In this document: piece by piece, positions 47,723 through 58,277 of the stretch
How positions within the stretch are numbered: the first letter of the stretch is position 1
How the letters are laid out: each line of letters begins with the position of its first letter
NCBI RefSeq assembly: GCF_007830155.1
Contig: NZ_VLKY01000014.1
Coordinates: forward strand, 1 to 64,000
Reading direction: 5' to 3'
Length of the DNA stretch: 64,000 nucleotides
DNA from: Pseudomonas duriflava
Lineage (GTDB): Bacteria; Pseudomonadota; Gammaproteobacteria; Pseudomonadales; Pseudomonadaceae
Position numbers and translations under genes: made by a program
The notes under the pieces: generated by a model
Databases searched by the model: none
What the model saw: only the letters and a program-made list of their open reading frames with translations
What the model was told of the DNA's origin: nothing

Positions 47723-47748
47723 TTGCATAGCATGCGTGAGGCAACCAG

Positions 47749-48207
47749 GTGTCGAGCAAGCTAGAACAGTTGCAAGTCATGCTGGCCCCCGTCATCGAAG
47801 CGCTTGGCTATCAATGCTGGGGCGTCGAGTACATTTCTCAGGGCCGGCATTCACTGCTCAGAGTCTATATCGATCATATCAATGGCATCCTGGTTGAAGA
47901 CTGTGAAAAAGTCAGTCGTCAAGTAAGTGGTGTTTTGGATGTAGAAGATCCGATACCAGGTGAATATACACTTGAGGTTTCTTCTCCAGGTATGGATCGA
48001 CCACTTTTTACCCTTGAGCAGTTCGCTGCGTTTGCCGGAGAAGTGGTCAAGGTAAAGCTTCGGTCGCCCTATGAAGGGCGCCGCAATTTTCAAGGCCTGT
48101 TGCGCGGTGTAGAGGAGCAAGATGTAATCGTTCAAGTTGACGATCATGAATATTTGCTGCCCATCGAGTTAATCGACAAGGCCAATGTCATTCCCCGATT
48201 TGAGTAA
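47749..48207 (+). CDS. rimP: Ribosome maturation factor RimP
   Basis: Assists 30S maturation together with S12 and S5 assembly. The start is GTG 47749 ([20 protein letters not shown] follows) after GAGG. The 152 residues include the N-terminal alpha-beta domain with the conserved [19 protein letters not shown] region near 43-62, [12 protein letters not shown] near 69-80, and a C-terminal SH3-like domain. First protein gene of the rimP-nusA-infB operon, behind two terminators. Confidence 0.96.
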   Translation: MSSKLEQLQVMLAPVIEALGYQCWGVEYISQGRHSLLRVYIDHINGILVEDCEKVSRQVSGVLDVEDPIPGEYTLEVSSPGMDRPLFTLEQFAAFAGEVVKVKLRSPYEGRRNFQGLLRGVEEQDVIVQVDDHEYLLPIELIDKANVIPRFE

Positions 48208-48254
48208 AGCGCAAATCCGCGGATCCCAAAGGATTGCGACAGGCGAGGCGTACG

Positions 48255-49736
48255 ATGAGTAAAGAAGTTCTACTGGTAGTGGAATCCGTTTCTAACGAAA
48301 AAGGCGTTCCGCCCGGCGTGATTTTTGAGGCATTGGAATTGGCCTTGGCTACTGCTACTAAAAAACGTTTCGAGGAAGATGTAGAGTTACGTGTGGCAAT
48401 TAATCGCCACAATGGCAGCTACGAAACGTTTCGGTGCTGGAAGGTAGTCAAAGATGAAGACTTCGATAATCCTGCTGCGAACCTGACGCTAGACGAGGCG
48501 CAGGAGATTAAGTCAGATGCCAAAATAGGCGACATAATCGAAGAAAAAATAGAGTCGATAGAGTTCGGTCGTATCGCTGCTCAAACTGCCAAGCAAGTGA
48601 TTGTGCAGAAAGTTCGCGAAGCGGAGCGTGCCCAGATCGTTGATGCTTATCGTGAAAAGGTAGGTGAAATCATTTCTGGGACTGTAAAAAAGGTCACACG
48701 TGATAATGTTATTGTAGATTTAGGCAATAACGCCGAAGCCCTGTTAGCTCGTGACCAAATTATCCCGCGGGAGAACTTTCGGGTTGGCGTTCGGGTGCGT
48801 GCCTTACTTAAGGAAATTCGTACGGAAAATCGTGGGCCTCAATTAGTTTTGTCACGTACGGCTCCGGAAATGTTAATTGAACTTTTCCGTATTGAAGTGC
48901 CTGAAATAGCCGAGCAGTTAATCGATGTTATGGCAGCCGCCCGAGATCCAGGTTCTCGAGCCAAGATTGCCGTGCGTTCCAAGGATAAGCGCATTGACCC
49001 TCAGGGCGCTTGCATTGGCATGCGGGGCTCCCGTGTCCAGGCTGTTTCCGGAGAGCTAGGGGGCGAGCGGGTAGATATCGTACTGTGGGATGACAATCCT
49101 GCTCAGTTCGTAATCAATGCCATGGCTCCTGCTGAAGTGGCTTCGATTATTGTCGATGAAGATACACATACTATGGATATTGCCGTAGCAGCTGACAATC
49201 TGGCTCAAGCCATTGGACGCAGCGGGCAAAATGTACGCTTGGCAAGTCAGCTGACTGGCTGGACGCTAAATGTGATGACTGAAGAAGACATCATGGCCAA
49301 GCAACAAGCCGAAACGGGCGGTATCCTTCAGCAGTTCATTAACGAACTGGACGTCGATGAGGAATTGGCCCAAGTATTGGTTGAAGAAGGCTTCACTTCA
49401 TTAGAAGAGATCGCCTATGTCCCCATGGAAGAAATGCTCAATATTGATGGTTTCGATGAAGATATCGTTAATGAGCTGCGAAATCGGGCTAAGGATCGCC
49501 TATTGACGCGTGCCATCGCGACGGAAGAACAGCTGGCTGATCAACAGCCAGCCGAAGATTTGCTGGGTCTCGAAGGCATGACAGAAGAACTCGCGCTTGA
49601 GCTCGCTAAGAAAGGCGTTGCCAATCGTGAAGATCTAGCCGAGCAGTCGATTGACGACCTGCTCGATATCAAAGGCATGACCGAAGAGCGTGCCGGCAAG
49701 TTGATCATGGCTGCTCGCGCTCATTGGTTTGAATGA
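48255..49736 (+). CDS. nusA: Transcription termination/antitermination factor NusA
   Basis: Binds RNA polymerase and RNA to modulate pausing, termination and rRNA antitermination. I start at ATG 48255 ([18 protein letters not shown]), giving 493 residues, the Pseudomonas length. Domains in order are the polymerase-binding N-terminal domain (about 1-125), S1 (about 135-200, [16 protein letters not shown]), KH1 and KH2 (about 230-345, [16 protein letters not shown] and [13 protein letters not shown]), and two acidic C-terminal repeats (about 360-493). In E. coli NusA represses its own operon. Confidence 0.97.
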   Translation: MSKEVLLVVESVSNEKGVPPGVIFEALELALATATKKRFEEDVELRVAINRHNGSYETFRCWKVVKDEDFDNPAANLTLDEAQEIKSDAKIGDIIEEKIESIEFGRIAAQTAKQVIVQKVREAERAQIVDAYREKVGEIISGTVKKVTRDNVIVDLGNNAEALLARDQIIPRENFRVGVRVRALLKEIRTENRGPQLVLSRTAPEMLIELFRIEVPEIAEQLIDVMAAARDPGSRAKIAVRSKDKRIDPQGACIGMRGSRVQAVSGELGGERVDIVLWDDNPAQFVINAMAPAEVASIIVDEDTHTMDIAVAADNLAQAIGRSGQNVRLASQLTGWTLNVMTEEDIMAKQQAETGGILQQFINELDVDEELAQVLVEEGFTSLEEIAYVPMEEMLNIDGFDEDIVNELRNRAKDRLLTRAIATEEQLADQQPAEDLLGLEGMTEELALELAKKGVANREDLAEQSIDDLLDIKGMTEERAGKLIMAARAHWFE

Positions 49737-49762
49737 GCGGTGCAGCCTGAGGAGATGAGTGC

Positions 49763-52345
49763 ATGACGCAAGTCACGGTGAGAGAACTGGCCCAGACGGT
49801 CAATACACCGGTTGAACGCCTGCTGCAGCAAATGCGTGAAGCGGGCCTGTCCCATAGTAGCGCGGACCAGGTAGTAACTGATAATGAAAAGCAGAAGCTT
49901 CTGGCCCACCTGAAGGGTAATGTCAAGCTGGACGAACCTAGTAAAATTACGTTACAGCGAAAAACTCAAACGACATTGAAGGTTGCAGGTAGTAAAACCG
50001 TCAATGTTGAGGTTCGTAAGAAAAAGACCTATATGAAGCAAAGCCCTGCTGAATTGGCAGCAGCGCAGCAAAAAGAGTTAGAAGCCCAGCGTGCTGCCGA
50101 AGAAGCGGCGCGTGTTAAAGCTGAAGAAGAAGCCCGTCAGCGTGCTGAAGAAGAAGCACGTCTGAAGGCAGAAGAAGACGCACGTCTCAAGGCCGAAGAA
50201 GAGGCGCGTCAGCAAACTGCTGCGAAGGCCACAGTGCCTACGACAGAGACGGCGGTCACTACAGCTGTGAAAACCAAGCCCGAGGAAATCGTGGAAGAAG
50301 TGGTTGCAGAAAAACCGGCGCCCGCAGCTGTTGAAGCGGCCGACCGCAAGCGTGAAGAGCCTCGTCGTGTCGCTCCAGTAGCAAGCAAGCGTGATGAGGA
50401 CGAGCGTCGTGATCGTAAGCACGCCCAGCATCGTCCTTCGTTGAAAGAGAAGGAAAAAGTTCCTGCTCCACGTGTCGTTCGTGCCAGTGGAGGCGACGAT
50501 GAGGAGGAGGGCTTTGGCCGTCGTGGTGGCCGGAACAAGTCCAAGCTCAAAAAGCGTAATCAGCACGGATTCCAGAATCCGACAGGACCCGTAGTGCGCG
50601 AAGTGATACTGGGCGAGACTATTACCGTTGCCGAGCTGGCTCAGCAAATGTCTGTTAAGGCAGCTGAAGTCATCAAGTTCATGTTCAAGATGGGCTCTCC
50701 GGTTACTATTAACCAAGTACTAGATCGCGAAACTGCTCAGTTGCTTGCCGAAGAGCTTGGTCATAAGGTCAAGCTAGTCAGTGAAAATGCGCTTGAAGAG
50801 CAATTGGCCGAGTCGCTGAAGTTTGAAGGCGAAGAGGTACATCGAGCGCCTGTAGTAACAGTTATGGGACACGTGGACCATGGCAAAACCTCGCTGCTTG
50901 ATTATATTCGCCGCGCCAAGGTAGCTGCTGGAGAGGCAGGTGGGATTACCCAGCATATCGGTGCGTATCATGTTGATACGGATCGTGGCATGGTTACTTT
51001 CCTGGATACGCCTGGCCACGCAGCCTTTACTGCAATGCGTGCCCGTGGCGCTCAAGCGACTGACATTGTTATCCTGGTTGTGGCTGCAGATGATGGCGTT
51101 ATGCCTCAAACCGAAGAGGCGATTCAACATGCTAAGGCGGCAGGTGTTCCAATTGTCGTTGCGGTTAACAAGATTGATAAGCCCGATGCCGATCCGGATC
51201 GCGTGAAGCACGATTTGGCTGGTCGTAACGTTATTCCCGAAGAATGGGGTGGCGATACGCAGTTTGTTCATGTGTCTGCCAAGGCGGGTACTGGCGTCGA
51301 TGAACTGCTTGAGGCCATTCTCTTGCAGGCTGAAGTTCTAGAACTGACCGCAACTCCTTCAGCTCCTGGGCGTGGTGTTGTTATTGAGTCCCGCCTGGAT
51401 AAGGGTCGTGGTCCTGTAGCTACGGTTCTGGTTCAGAACGGTACCCTGCGCCAGGGTGATATGGCATTGGTTGGCGTGAATTATGGCCGTATCCGCGCCA
51501 TGCTTGACGAAAACGGCAAGCCGATCAAGGAAGCCGGACCTTCAATCCCTGTTGAAATTTTGGGTCTGGATGGTACACCAGAGGCCGGTGATGAACTTAC
51601 TGTGCTGACAGATGAGAAAAAGGCCCGTGAAGTTGCCTTGTTCCGTCAGGGTAAGTTCCGAGAGGTCAAGCTGGCGCGGGCTCAGGCAGGTAAACTCGAA
51701 AACATCTTCGAGAACATGGGGCAGGATGAGAAAAAGACCCTAAATATTGTTCTGAAGTCAGATGTCCGCGGGTCTTTAGAAGCGCTACAAAGCTCTCTGA
51801 ATGGCCTTGGTAATGACGAAGTACAGGTGCGAGTTGTAGCCGGTGGCGTCGGTGGCATTACGGAAAGTGATGCAAACCTTGCTCTAGCCTCTAATGCAGT
51901 CCTGTTTGGCTTCAACGTCCGCGCTGATGCTGGCGCACGTAAAATCGTTGAACAGGAAGGCCTAGATCTACGTTATTACAACGTTATTTACGACATCATC
52001 GAAGATGTAAAGAAAGCTCTCACTGGGATGCTGGGCAGCGATGTCCGTGAAAATATCCTAGGGATTGCCGAAGTTCGTGATGTGTTCCGCTCGCCAAAAT
52101 TTGGTGCTGTTGCTGGTTGCATGGTTGTCGAAGGTATAGTGCACCGTAATCGCCCAATACGTGTCCTGCGTGAAGATATTGTTATCTTCGAAGGCGAACT
52201 TGAGTCGCTGCGTCGTTTCAAGGACGATGTGGCTGAAGTTCGTGCCGGCATGGAGTGCGGTATCGGCGTCAAGAGCTATAACGATGTGAGGGTTGGCGAC
52301 AAGATCGAGGTCTTCGAGAAAGTTGAAGTTGCTCGCTCGCTATAA
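49763..52345 (+). CDS. infB: Translation initiation factor IF-2
   Basis: GTPase that delivers fMet-tRNA to the 30S subunit. The 860-residue protein has an N-terminal IF2-N domain ([21 protein letters not shown]), a long Glu/Ala/Arg-rich helical region (about 95-155, repeated KAEEEAR-type units), a second IF2-N domain near 280-330, the G domain with GHVDHGKT near 369-376, DTPGH near 415-419 and NKID near 470-473, and C-terminal tRNA-binding domains. It is co-located with the initiator tRNA it binds. Starts 26 bases after nusA. Confidence 0.98.
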   Translation: MTQVTVRELAQTVNTPVERLLQQMREAGLSHSSADQVVTDNEKQKLLAHLKGNVKLDEPSKITLQRKTQTTLKVAGSKTVNVEVRKKKTYMKQSPAELAAAQQKELEAQRAAEEAARVKAEEEARQRAEEEARLKAEEDARLKAEEEARQQTAAKATVPTTETAVTTAVKTKPEEIVEEVVAEKPAPAAVEAADRKREEPRRVAPVASKRDEDERRDRKHAQHRPSLKEKEKVPAPRVVRASGGDDEEEGFGRRGGRNKSKLKKRNQHGFQNPTGPVVREVILGETITVAELAQQMSVKAAEVIKFMFKMGSPVTINQVLDRETAQLLAEELGHKVKLVSENALEEQLAESLKFEGEEVHRAPVVTVMGHVDHGKTSLLDYIRRAKVAAGEAGGITQHIGAYHVDTDRGMVTFLDTPGHAAFTAMRARGAQATDIVILVVAADDGVMPQTEEAIQHAKAAGVPIVVAVNKIDKPDADPDRVKHDLAGRNVIPEEWGGDTQFVHVSAKAGTGVDELLEAILLQAEVLELTATPSAPGRGVVIESRLDKGRGPVATVLVQNGTLRQGDMALVGVNYGRIRAMLDENGKPIKEAGPSIPVEILGLDGTPEAGDELTVLTDEKKAREVALFRQGKFREVKLARAQAGKLENIFENMGQDEKKTLNIVLKSDVRGSLEALQSSLNGLGNDEVQVRVVAGGVGGITESDANLALASNAVLFGFNVRADAGARKIVEQEGLDLRYYNVIYDIIEDVKKALTGMLGSDVRENILGIAEVRDVFRSPKFGAVAGCMVVEGIVHRNRPIRVLREDIVIFEGELESLRRFKDDVAEVRAGMECGIGVKSYNDVRVGDKIEVFEKVEVARSL

Positions 52346-52366
52346 CCTACGCACGTAAAAGTCACG

Positions 52367-52403
52367 AGCTGGAAGTCGTTTAAAGCGGCTTCCAGCTTCG
52401 TCT
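52367..52403 (+). terminator. Hairpin between infB and rbfA
   Basis: AGCTGGAAG and CTTCCAGCT pair over a 13-base loop, followed by TCGTCTTTT. The T tract is interrupted, so this is a weak terminator or an RNA processing site. Confidence 0.5.
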
Positions 52404-52435
52404 TTTAATGACGTGTGGCTGTTGAGAGAACGAAC

Positions 52436-52816
52436 ATGGCAAAAGATTACAGCCGTACTCAGCGCATTGGTGATCAGATGCAGCGTGAGTTGGCATCTCT
52501 GATTCACCGTGAAATCAAAGATCCTCGTCTTGGGATGGTTACCATCACAGGGGTGGACGTTACGCGTGACCTGGCTCATGCCAAGGTCTTCGTTACGATG
52601 CTAGGTAAAGACTCAGCTGAAGATATCGCTCAGAACCTTAAGGTCTTGAAAGACGCTGCGGGATTTTTGCGTCAGCAGCTAGGCCGGACAATGAAACTCC
52701 GTAGTGTTCCTCAATTGCATTTTCATTACGATGAAAGTATTCGTCGGGGCGCGGAATTGTCGGCCCTGATTGAGCGCGCCGTAGCTGAAGACCGGCATCA
52801 CGAGGGTGAGGAATAA
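52436..52816 (+). CDS. rbfA: Ribosome-binding factor A
   Basis: KH-like 30S maturation factor important for 16S rRNA 5' processing and cold growth. Start ATG 52436 ([19 protein letters not shown]) gives 126 residues; the frame is open seven codons further upstream but not conserved. The motif [27 protein letters not shown] near residues 27-53 is diagnostic. It ends three bases before truB. Confidence 0.96.
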   Translation: MAKDYSRTQRIGDQMQRELASLIHREIKDPRLGMVTITGVDVTRDLAHAKVFVTMLGKDSAEDIAQNLKVLKDAAGFLRQQLGRTMKLRSVPQLHFHYDESIRRGAELSALIERAVAEDRHHEGEE

Positions 52817-52819
52817 GGT

Positions 52820-53734
52820 GTGGCCCAAGTAAAGCGAATTCGTCGCGCCGTCAACGGAATCCTGGTGCTCGACAAGCCGCGAGGGCTCAGCTCCAATGCT
52901 GCCCTGCAAAAGGTTCGCTGGTTGTTAAATGCTGAAAAAGCAGGGCATACCGGCAGTTTAGATCCACTCGCTACGGGGGTATTGCCCCTTTGCTTTGGAG
53001 AGGCGACAAAATTTTCCCAGTATCTGCTTGATGCAGATAAGGGGTACGAGACGGTAATGCAATTAGGTGTCACCACAACAACAGGTGATGCTGAAGGCGA
53101 AATACTTGAGCGAAGACCGGTTATGGTCAATGCTTCGCTCATTGAAGATGCATTACCAAGGTTTCGTGGTGATATAGAACAAGTTCCACCCATGTACTCC
53201 GCGTTAAAGCGTGATGGTCAACCACTATACAAACTGGCACGTGCTGGAGAAGTAGTGGAGCGCGAAGCGCGTTCTGTTACTATTGCTCGCCTTGAGCTAG
53301 TTGCATTAATAGATGATCGCGCCACGTTAAATGTAGCATGTAGCAAGGGAACTTATGTTCGTACCCTAGTAGAAGATCTAGGGCAGGTTCTCGGCTGTGG
53401 TGCCCATGTTGCTGAATTGCGCCGTACCCAGGCAGGGCCCTTTACCCTGGCCCAAAGCATCAGCCTTGAAACATTGGAAGAGGCTCATGCACAAGGTGGG
53501 TCGGAAGCGCTGGACGCTTTGCTGCTTCCTGTGGACAGCGGTCTTGAGCATTGGCCTCTGTTACAATTAACTGAGCACAGCGCTTATTATTGGCTGCATG
53601 GTCAGCCTGTGCGGGCCGCCGATGCTCCTAAGTTCGGCTGGATGCGGGTGCAGGATAATAACGGTCGCTTTATCGGAATCGGTGAAGTAACTGAAGACGG
53701 GCGTATTGCGCCTCGTCGACTGATTCGGTCGTGA
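52820..53734 (+). CDS. truB: tRNA pseudouridine(55) synthase
   Basis: Makes the universal Psi55 in the T loop of tRNAs. The start is GTG 52820 ([12 protein letters not shown] follows), three bases after rbfA. The 304-residue protein has the catalytic Asp48 in [15 protein letters not shown], the RxPPxxSA-type segment [17 protein letters not shown] near 114-130, and a C-terminal PUA-like domain (about 250-304). It belongs to the conserved infB-rbfA-truB-rpsO run. Confidence 0.97.
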   Translation: MAQVKRIRRAVNGILVLDKPRGLSSNAALQKVRWLLNAEKAGHTGSLDPLATGVLPLCFGEATKFSQYLLDADKGYETVMQLGVTTTTGDAEGEILERRPVMVNASLIEDALPRFRGDIEQVPPMYSALKRDGQPLYKLARAGEVVEREARSVTIARLELVALIDDRATLNVACSKGTYVRTLVEDLGQVLGCGAHVAELRRTQAGPFTLAQSISLETLEEAHAQGGSEALDALLLPVDSGLEHWPLLQLTEHSAYYWLHGQPVRAADAPKFGWMRVQDNNGRFIGIGEVTEDGRIAPRRLIRS

Positions 53735-53827
53735 GGCCGATACGAGGGTGGCTGTCAACAGGCGCGGTCATTTCTCTTTCTTGAAAACGAGGTAATTCCT
53801 CGGCCTGTTACCTCAAGGAGCCCTATC

Positions 53828-54097
53828 ATGGCACTGAGCGTTGAAGAAAAAGCCCAGATCGTTAACGAGTACAAGCGCGCTGAAGGCGACACCGGTTCTC
53901 CGGAAGTGCAGGTAGCTCTGCTGTCCGCCAACATTGACAAGCTGCAAGGCCACTTTAAGGCCAACGGTAAGGACCACCACAGCCGTCGTGGCCTGATCCG
54001 CATGGTTAACCAGCGTCGTAAGCTGCTGGACTACCTGAAGGCCAAGGACACCTCTCGTTACAGCGACTTGATCGGTCGTCTGGGTCTGCGTCGTTAA
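53828..54097 (+). CDS. rpsO: 30S ribosomal protein S15
   Basis: Primary 16S rRNA platform protein, also part of intersubunit bridge B4. The 89-residue four-helix protein begins [21 protein letters not shown] and contains [21 protein letters not shown] near residues 45-65, which contacts rRNA. AAGGAG precedes its ATG. In E. coli S15 regulates its own mRNA through a leader pseudoknot; the 93-base leader here was not resolved. A terminator-like hairpin separates it from pnp. Confidence 0.97.
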   Translation: MALSVEEKAQIVNEYKRAEGDTGSPEVQVALLSANIDKLQGHFKANGKDHHSRRGLIRMVNQRRKLLDYLKAKDTSRYSDLIGRLGLRR

Positions 54098-54107
54098 TGA
54101 CGATGCG

Positions 54108-54166
54108 AGCTGGAGGCTAGCAGCTCAGAGCTGGGGGTCGGTACATGCCGGCCTCCAGCTTTTTTG
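54108..54166 (+). terminator. Intrinsic terminator between rpsO and pnp
   Basis: AGCTGGAGGC (54108-54117) and GCCTCCAGCT (54151-54160) make a 10-bp stem, with an inner AGCTCAGAGCT repeat, followed by TTTTT. In E. coli the equivalent region has a leaky terminator and an RNase III site. Confidence 0.75.
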
Positions 54167-54247
54167 CTTCAGGCATCCCGAGATTGCGTAGGGTCCGATT
54201 CCCACCACTCTCACAATTTCCCCAAGGCAATACAAGAAGGAAATACT

Positions 54248-56353
54248 GTGAATCCAGTAATCAAGACATTTAAATTCGGTCAGCAGACCGTAACCCTGGA
54301 AACCGGGCGCATTGCCCGTCAAGCCAGTGGTGCCGTATTAGTATCGACTGAAGACGTTAGCGTCCTGGTGACGGTAGTAGGTGCAAAGTCTCCTGCCGAA
54401 GGCCGTGATTTCTTCCCGCTTTCAGTTCATTATCAGGAAAAGACCTATGCAGCAGGTCGAATTCCTGGCGGCTTCTTCAAGCGTGAAGGTCGGCCAAGCG
54501 AGAAGGAAACACTTACCTCACGTCTGATCGATCGTCCGATCCGTCCCCTGTTTCCTGAAGGCTTCATGAACGAAGTGCAAGTTGTTTGCACGGTAGTTTC
54601 AACTAACAAGAAGACTGATCCGGACATTGCTGCGATGATCGGTACTTCGGCTGCGTTGGCTATTTCAGGTATTCCATTCGCTGGTCCTATTGGCGCTGCA
54701 CGCGTTGGTTTCCATCCTGAGCTGGGTTACATCCTCAACCCTACTTATGAGCAGCTAGAAAGCTCCAGGCTCGACATGGTCGTAGCGGGTACGTCAGATG
54801 CCGTATTGATGGTTGAGTCCGAAGCGGACGAGCTGACCGAAGATCAAATGTTGGGTGCAGTTCTATTCGCCCACGAAGAGTTCCAGGTTGTTATCGATAC
54901 AATCAAGGCATTTGCTGCTGAAGCTGGCAAGCCAGCCTGGGAATGGCAGGCTCCAGCCGAAAACACCGTACTGGTTAACCAGTTAAAAGCGGAGTTTGGT
55001 GAGGCTATTTCGCAGGCCTACGCCATTACGATCAAGCAGGACCGCTATGCAGCCCTGGGTGCGCTACGTGACGAAGCGGTTGCCAAATTTGCTGGCGAGG
55101 CTGAAGGTCAGTTCAGTGCGGCCGAGGTTAAAGAGGTCTTTGGCCTTCTGGAATACCGCACCGTTCGTGAAAACATAGTCAATGGCAAGCCTCGTATCGA
55201 TGGCCGTGATACCCGCACTGTGCGTCCATTGAAAATCGAAGTAGGCGTACTGGACAAGACACATGGTTCTGCCCTGTTCACGCGCGGTGAAACTCAGGCG
55301 TTGGTTGTTGCTACGCTAGGTACAGCACGTGATGCGCAGTTGTTGGACACCTTGGAAGGAGAGCGCCGCGATACTTTTATGCTGCACTACAACTTCCCAC
55401 CTTTCTCTGTAGGTGAGTGTGGACGTATGGGTAGCCCGGGCCGTCGTGAGATTGGTCATGGTCGCTTGGCACGTCGTGGCGTACAGGCCATGTTGCCTGC
55501 TCAGGAAGATTTCCCTTACAGCATTCGGGTTGTGTCGGAAATTACGGAGTCTAATGGTTCCAGCTCCATGGCTTCTGTATGTGGCGCCTCTCTAGCTTTG
55601 ATGGATGCTGGCGTACCGGTACGTGCACCGGTGGCCGGTATTGCCATGGGCTTGGTCAAGGAAGGTGATAAGTTTGCCGTTCTGACCGATATCCTAGGTG
55701 ATGAAGATCATCTGGGTGACATGGACTTTAAGGTAGCTGGTACTGATAAAGGTGTTACTGCTCTGCAGATGGACATCAAGATCAACGGTATTACCGAAGA
55801 GATCATGGAAATTGCCCTGGGCCAAGCCTTGGAAGCCCGTCTGAACATCCTTGGTCAGATGAACCAAGTGATTGCTAAGCCGCGTGCTGAACTGTCTGCA
55901 AATGCACCGACCATGCTCGCCATGAAAATCGATTCAGATAAGATTCGTGACGTCATCGGTAAGGGCGGCGCTACGATCCGTGCTATTTGTGAAGAAACCA
56001 AGGCTTCGATCGATATCGAAGACGATGGTAGCGTGAAGATCTATGGCGAAACTCGCGAAGCTGCAGAAGCGGCTCGGCAGCGTGTCTTGGGCATCACGGC
56101 GGAAGCTGAGATTGGCAAGATTTACGTTGGTAAGGTCGAGCGAATCGTAGATTTTGGTGCTTTCGTCAATATCCTGCCTGGCAAGGATGGCCTGGTACAT
56201 ATTTCCCAGATCAGTGATCAGCGCATCGAGAAAGTAACCGATGTGTTGAAAGAGGGTCAGGAAGTGAAAGTACTGGTATTGGATGTCGATAACCGCGGCC
56301 GTATCAAACTTTCCATTAAAGATGTAGCTGCTGCAGAAGCATCTGGCGCCTAA
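54248..56353 (+). CDS. pnp: Polyribonucleotide nucleotidyltransferase (PNPase)
   Basis: 3'-5' phosphorolytic exoribonuclease and degradosome component. I use GTG 54248 ([14 protein letters not shown] follows), nine bases after AAGAAGGA, which gives 701 residues as in Pseudomonas; the open frame extends 28 codons further without conservation. Two RNase PH domains (about 1-215 and 310-545; [12 protein letters not shown] near 76-87 and [17 protein letters not shown] near 382-398), a KH domain (about 551-610, [11 protein letters not shown]) and an S1 domain (about 620-690) are all present. Confidence 0.97.
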   Translation: MNPVIKTFKFGQQTVTLETGRIARQASGAVLVSTEDVSVLVTVVGAKSPAEGRDFFPLSVHYQEKTYAAGRIPGGFFKREGRPSEKETLTSRLIDRPIRPLFPEGFMNEVQVVCTVVSTNKKTDPDIAAMIGTSAALAISGIPFAGPIGAARVGFHPELGYILNPTYEQLESSRLDMVVAGTSDAVLMVESEADELTEDQMLGAVLFAHEEFQVVIDTIKAFAAEAGKPAWEWQAPAENTVLVNQLKAEFGEAISQAYAITIKQDRYAALGALRDEAVAKFAGEAEGQFSAAEVKEVFGLLEYRTVRENIVNGKPRIDGRDTRTVRPLKIEVGVLDKTHGSALFTRGETQALVVATLGTARDAQLLDTLEGERRDTFMLHYNFPPFSVGECGRMGSPGRREIGHGRLARRGVQAMLPAQEDFPYSIRVVSEITESNGSSSMASVCGASLALMDAGVPVRAPVAGIAMGLVKEGDKFAVLTDILGDEDHLGDMDFKVAGTDKGVTALQMDIKINGITEEIMEIALGQALEARLNILGQMNQVIAKPRAELSANAPTMLAMKIDSDKIRDVIGKGGATIRAICEETKASIDIEDDGSVKIYGETREAAEAARQRVLGITAEAEIGKIYVGKVERIVDFGAFVNILPGKDGLVHISQISDQRIEKVTDVLKEGQEVKVLVLDVDNRGRIKLSIKDVAAAEASGA

Positions 56354-56365
56354 GTAGAGTAAGTT

Positions 56366-56397
56366 AAAAAACCCGGCCTAGCGCCGGGTTTTTTTAT
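56366..56397 (+). terminator. Intrinsic terminator after pnp
   Basis: A6 then ACCCGGC-CTAGC-GCCGGGT then T7, 12 bases after the pnp stop. Confidence 0.92.
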
Positions 56398-56600
56398 AAT
56401 AGTTCCGTCACTTTCAATCATGCAAGTTGCAATGGAGAAAACTAACCTTAATGCAATATGCAACTGATTAAAGTTGGCTTTATTCGTTAAGTTATTGATT
56501 TTATTGGATAAAAAAATTCTTAAATATGGCATAGCTATTGCGAATCTAGGGTATCTGGGCAAGGACCCGGTGTATACCTAAGGAAACAGGAGTTATAACC

Positions 56601-56963
56601 ATGAAAAAAACTTTCACGACATTTGCTGCCGTTGCTGCTGCCGCTACTGCTTTAAGTATGCCTCTTGCCGGTAGCGTATTGGCTGCCACAGATACTCTGC
56701 CCATGATGGTAGCTGCCAATGACACCGTTGATCAGGCTAAGGAAGAAGTTTCTGATACTTGGATTACCGGAAAGGTGAAGTCCTCCTTCCTAGCAGATGA
56801 CCATATCAAAGGTACAGACATCAAGGTTGAAACCAACAAAGGCGTGGTTTCTTTATCAGGCATGGTTAATACCGATGCGCAGCGTGAGTTGGCTATTGAA
56901 AAAGCCCAAAACATCAAGGGTGTTAAAGACGTCTCAGCGGATGGTTTGAAAGCGGCTGAATAA
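56601..56963 (+). CDS. Periplasmic BON-domain protein (OsmY-like)
   Basis: Exported 120-residue protein with a signal peptide (MKKTFTTFAAVAAAATALSM, with probable cleavage after VLAA near residue 29) and one BON domain (about 50-118; WITGKVKSSFLADDHIKGTDIKV then GVVSLSGMV and AQNIKGVKDV). BON proteins such as OsmY act in the periplasm under osmotic or membrane stress. A good GGAG site lies ahead, and the 200-base upstream region is AT-rich with an inverted repeat GGTAT...ATACC at 56550-56578. In Pseudomonas a BON gene commonly follows pnp. Exact role unknown. Confidence 0.85.
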   Translation: MKKTFTTFAAVAAAATALSMPLAGSVLAATDTLPMMVAANDTVDQAKEEVSDTWITGKVKSSFLADDHIKGTDIKVETNKGVVSLSGMVNTDAQRELAIEKAQNIKGVKDVSADGLKAAE

Positions 56964-56973
56964 GTAAAGCAAT

Positions 56974-56997
56974 AGGGCGAGTGAAATGCTCGCCCTT
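56974..56997 (+). terminator. Hairpin after the BON gene
   Basis: AGGGCGAG-TGAAATG-CTCGCCCTT has a stable 8-bp stem but no T run, so it may be a weak terminator or mRNA stabiliser. Confidence 0.5.
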
Positions 56998-57020
56998 GGC
57001 GTTATTAAGAGGTAAGCGCC

Positions 57021-57464
57021 ATGTCTAAGACAACCGATACACTATTTGATCTGATTGCAATCACTAATGATGGACGCTTGTTTTATGAGTCAGCCATTGC
57101 GTTGATTTCTAGTCCACAACTAAAAACCTTGTTCTCTGAAATGGCGAGAGCAAAGGCTAATCTAAGCACTGTATTGAGCCAACAACTCACTGCTGTAAAA
57201 AGCTCTCCTGCTAATGACAGCGGCCTGGTTGGCCAATTTAAAATGTTTTATATCCATGCCCTTGCAGCACTTCAACAATGTAGCGACGCATCCTGCCTTC
57301 AGGAATTGGAGGAGATTGAGGCACATCTGTTAGATGTTCTTGAGTCAGCGGTGGTTGAATGCGATGAAATTAGCCACTTGCCTGTTCTTCACATGCAGAT
57401 GAAGCGAGTCAGGCTATGCCATGCCCATTTATTAGAGCTGAAGCGCCGTTTGAGGGTGGCCTGA
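57021..57464 (+). CDS. DUF2383-like helical protein
   Basis: A 147-residue, mostly helical, cytoplasmic protein (no signal peptide). The N-terminal part TLFDLIAITNDGRLFYESAIAL and LKTLFSEMARAKANLSTVL resembles the PA2169/DUF2383 family, predicted four-helix bundles of ferritin-like shape with no established function. The acidic C-terminal half contains ECDEISHLP and HMQMKRVRLCHAHL, and four cysteines in all, which is unusual for the family. GAGG precedes ATG 57021. It follows the BON gene by 57 bases, so both could respond to the same stress. Confidence 0.6.
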   Translation: MSKTTDTLFDLIAITNDGRLFYESAIALISSPQLKTLFSEMARAKANLSTVLSQQLTAVKSSPANDSGLVGQFKMFYIHALAALQQCSDASCLQELEEIEAHLLDVLESAVVECDEISHLPVLHMQMKRVRLCHAHLLELKRRLRVA

Positions 57465-57467
57465 ATT

Positions 57468-57794
57468 TTAAGGACCCCTCAGGCTTTTAATACTAAAAAG
57501 CCTGTCACCCCGGAAAGTCAGGTAATAATACATTCCGTTCCAAGGTCCATAAACCCATTGCTGAACCCTTACTTCAGCACGATAGTGGTGGTATGGATTG
57601 ATGATCTCTCGATAACCAAGGTCTGTTTTGCTGGCTGGCTCGCCACATTTCCGCTGCACTTCAAAAAGCGTGTCTTCGGTATTGATCAATTGATTACCAC
57701 ACCGTAAGGAGTCAGCTATTGTTTGGGTTGAGCACGTTAACCCAAGGCAGAGCGCTAGTATGAGTTTACTGGCTGACTTCTTTAGGTATTTCAT
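57468..57794 (-). CDS. Secreted DUF2845-like protein
   Basis: Small exported protein, 108 residues from ATG 57794 (MKYLKKSASKLILALCLGL); ATG 57812 would add six residues. The signal peptide ends near TIADS. The mature part has SLRCGNQLINTEDTLFEVQRKCGEP, the typical DUF2845 pattern of two cysteines and an EVxxKCGEP segment, then a WVYGPWNGMYYYLTFRGDRL beta segment that resembles the BamE-like fold. Function unknown. It converges with the DUF2383-like gene, the two stops being three bases apart. Confidence 0.7.
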   Translation of the reverse strand: MKYLKKSASKLILALCLGLTCSTQTIADSLRCGNQLINTEDTLFEVQRKCGEPASKTDLGYREIINPYHHYRAEVRVQQWVYGPWNGMYYYLTFRGDRLFSIKSLRGP

Positions 57795-57812
57795 GCCGTG
57801 CTCTTCACGCAT

Positions 57813-58277
57813 AAATTTAATGAGACCAAAACGTTAAGAAGTAGCTAGAGATAGCTCCCTGATATACCCATTCTGAGTACTGGCAGCCTAGTAGCCTCGA
57901 TAAGCAGTCAGCACTAAGTTCAGAGAGGCTAAACCACTATCATGTAGCTTAACCGCCTGGATATCTACATTGGCAGGGTGACAGATATTCAAGATCAAGA
58001 AAACGCTGATGCGTTTGACAGCATTGTTAATCACTGCCAAGTATAAGGATGGAACCGGCCAACATTCTTATTAGCTAACCCAATATTAATGACAGTAATA
58101 GCACTAGAGTTGGTGTAGTCAGCAGAACCATTATCCATTTGATTAAGACTGTTTTTATATGGGGTTTGCTGACTATACGGCTCCGGCAGATAACTCTGTA
58201 GAGATGTTTGAAAGCCAGTAGCTTTTAAAGGCATGCCCAGGCGGGTCGACTAGTACGGCTTTGAAAGCTCCTCGGGC
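57813..58277. other. 465-base gap, no intact gene; possible decayed coding remnant
   Basis: No open frame here has a start with ribosome binding site and a recognisable product. On the minus strand some pieces look protein-like in different frames: VDPPGHAFKSYWLSN near 58205-58250 and HPANVDIQAVKLHDSGLASL near 57925-57985, each ending at stops. A 67-codon frame at 58031-58234 (minus) is unrecognised. This may be another decayed gene, but I cannot name the parent. Confidence 0.35.

Noticed and set aside
50098-50215. Tandem repeat-like GAAGAAGC/CGTCTGAAGG units in infB.
   Set aside because: They encode the Lys/Ala/Glu/Arg-rich helical linker normal for IF-2 and are not a DNA repeat element or CRISPR.
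57480-57504. Hairpin CAGGCTTTT/AAAAAGCCTG as a terminator for the convergent pair.
   Set aside because: It lies inside the last codons of the DUF2845-like gene and lacks a clean T tract after the stem, so it was not listed.
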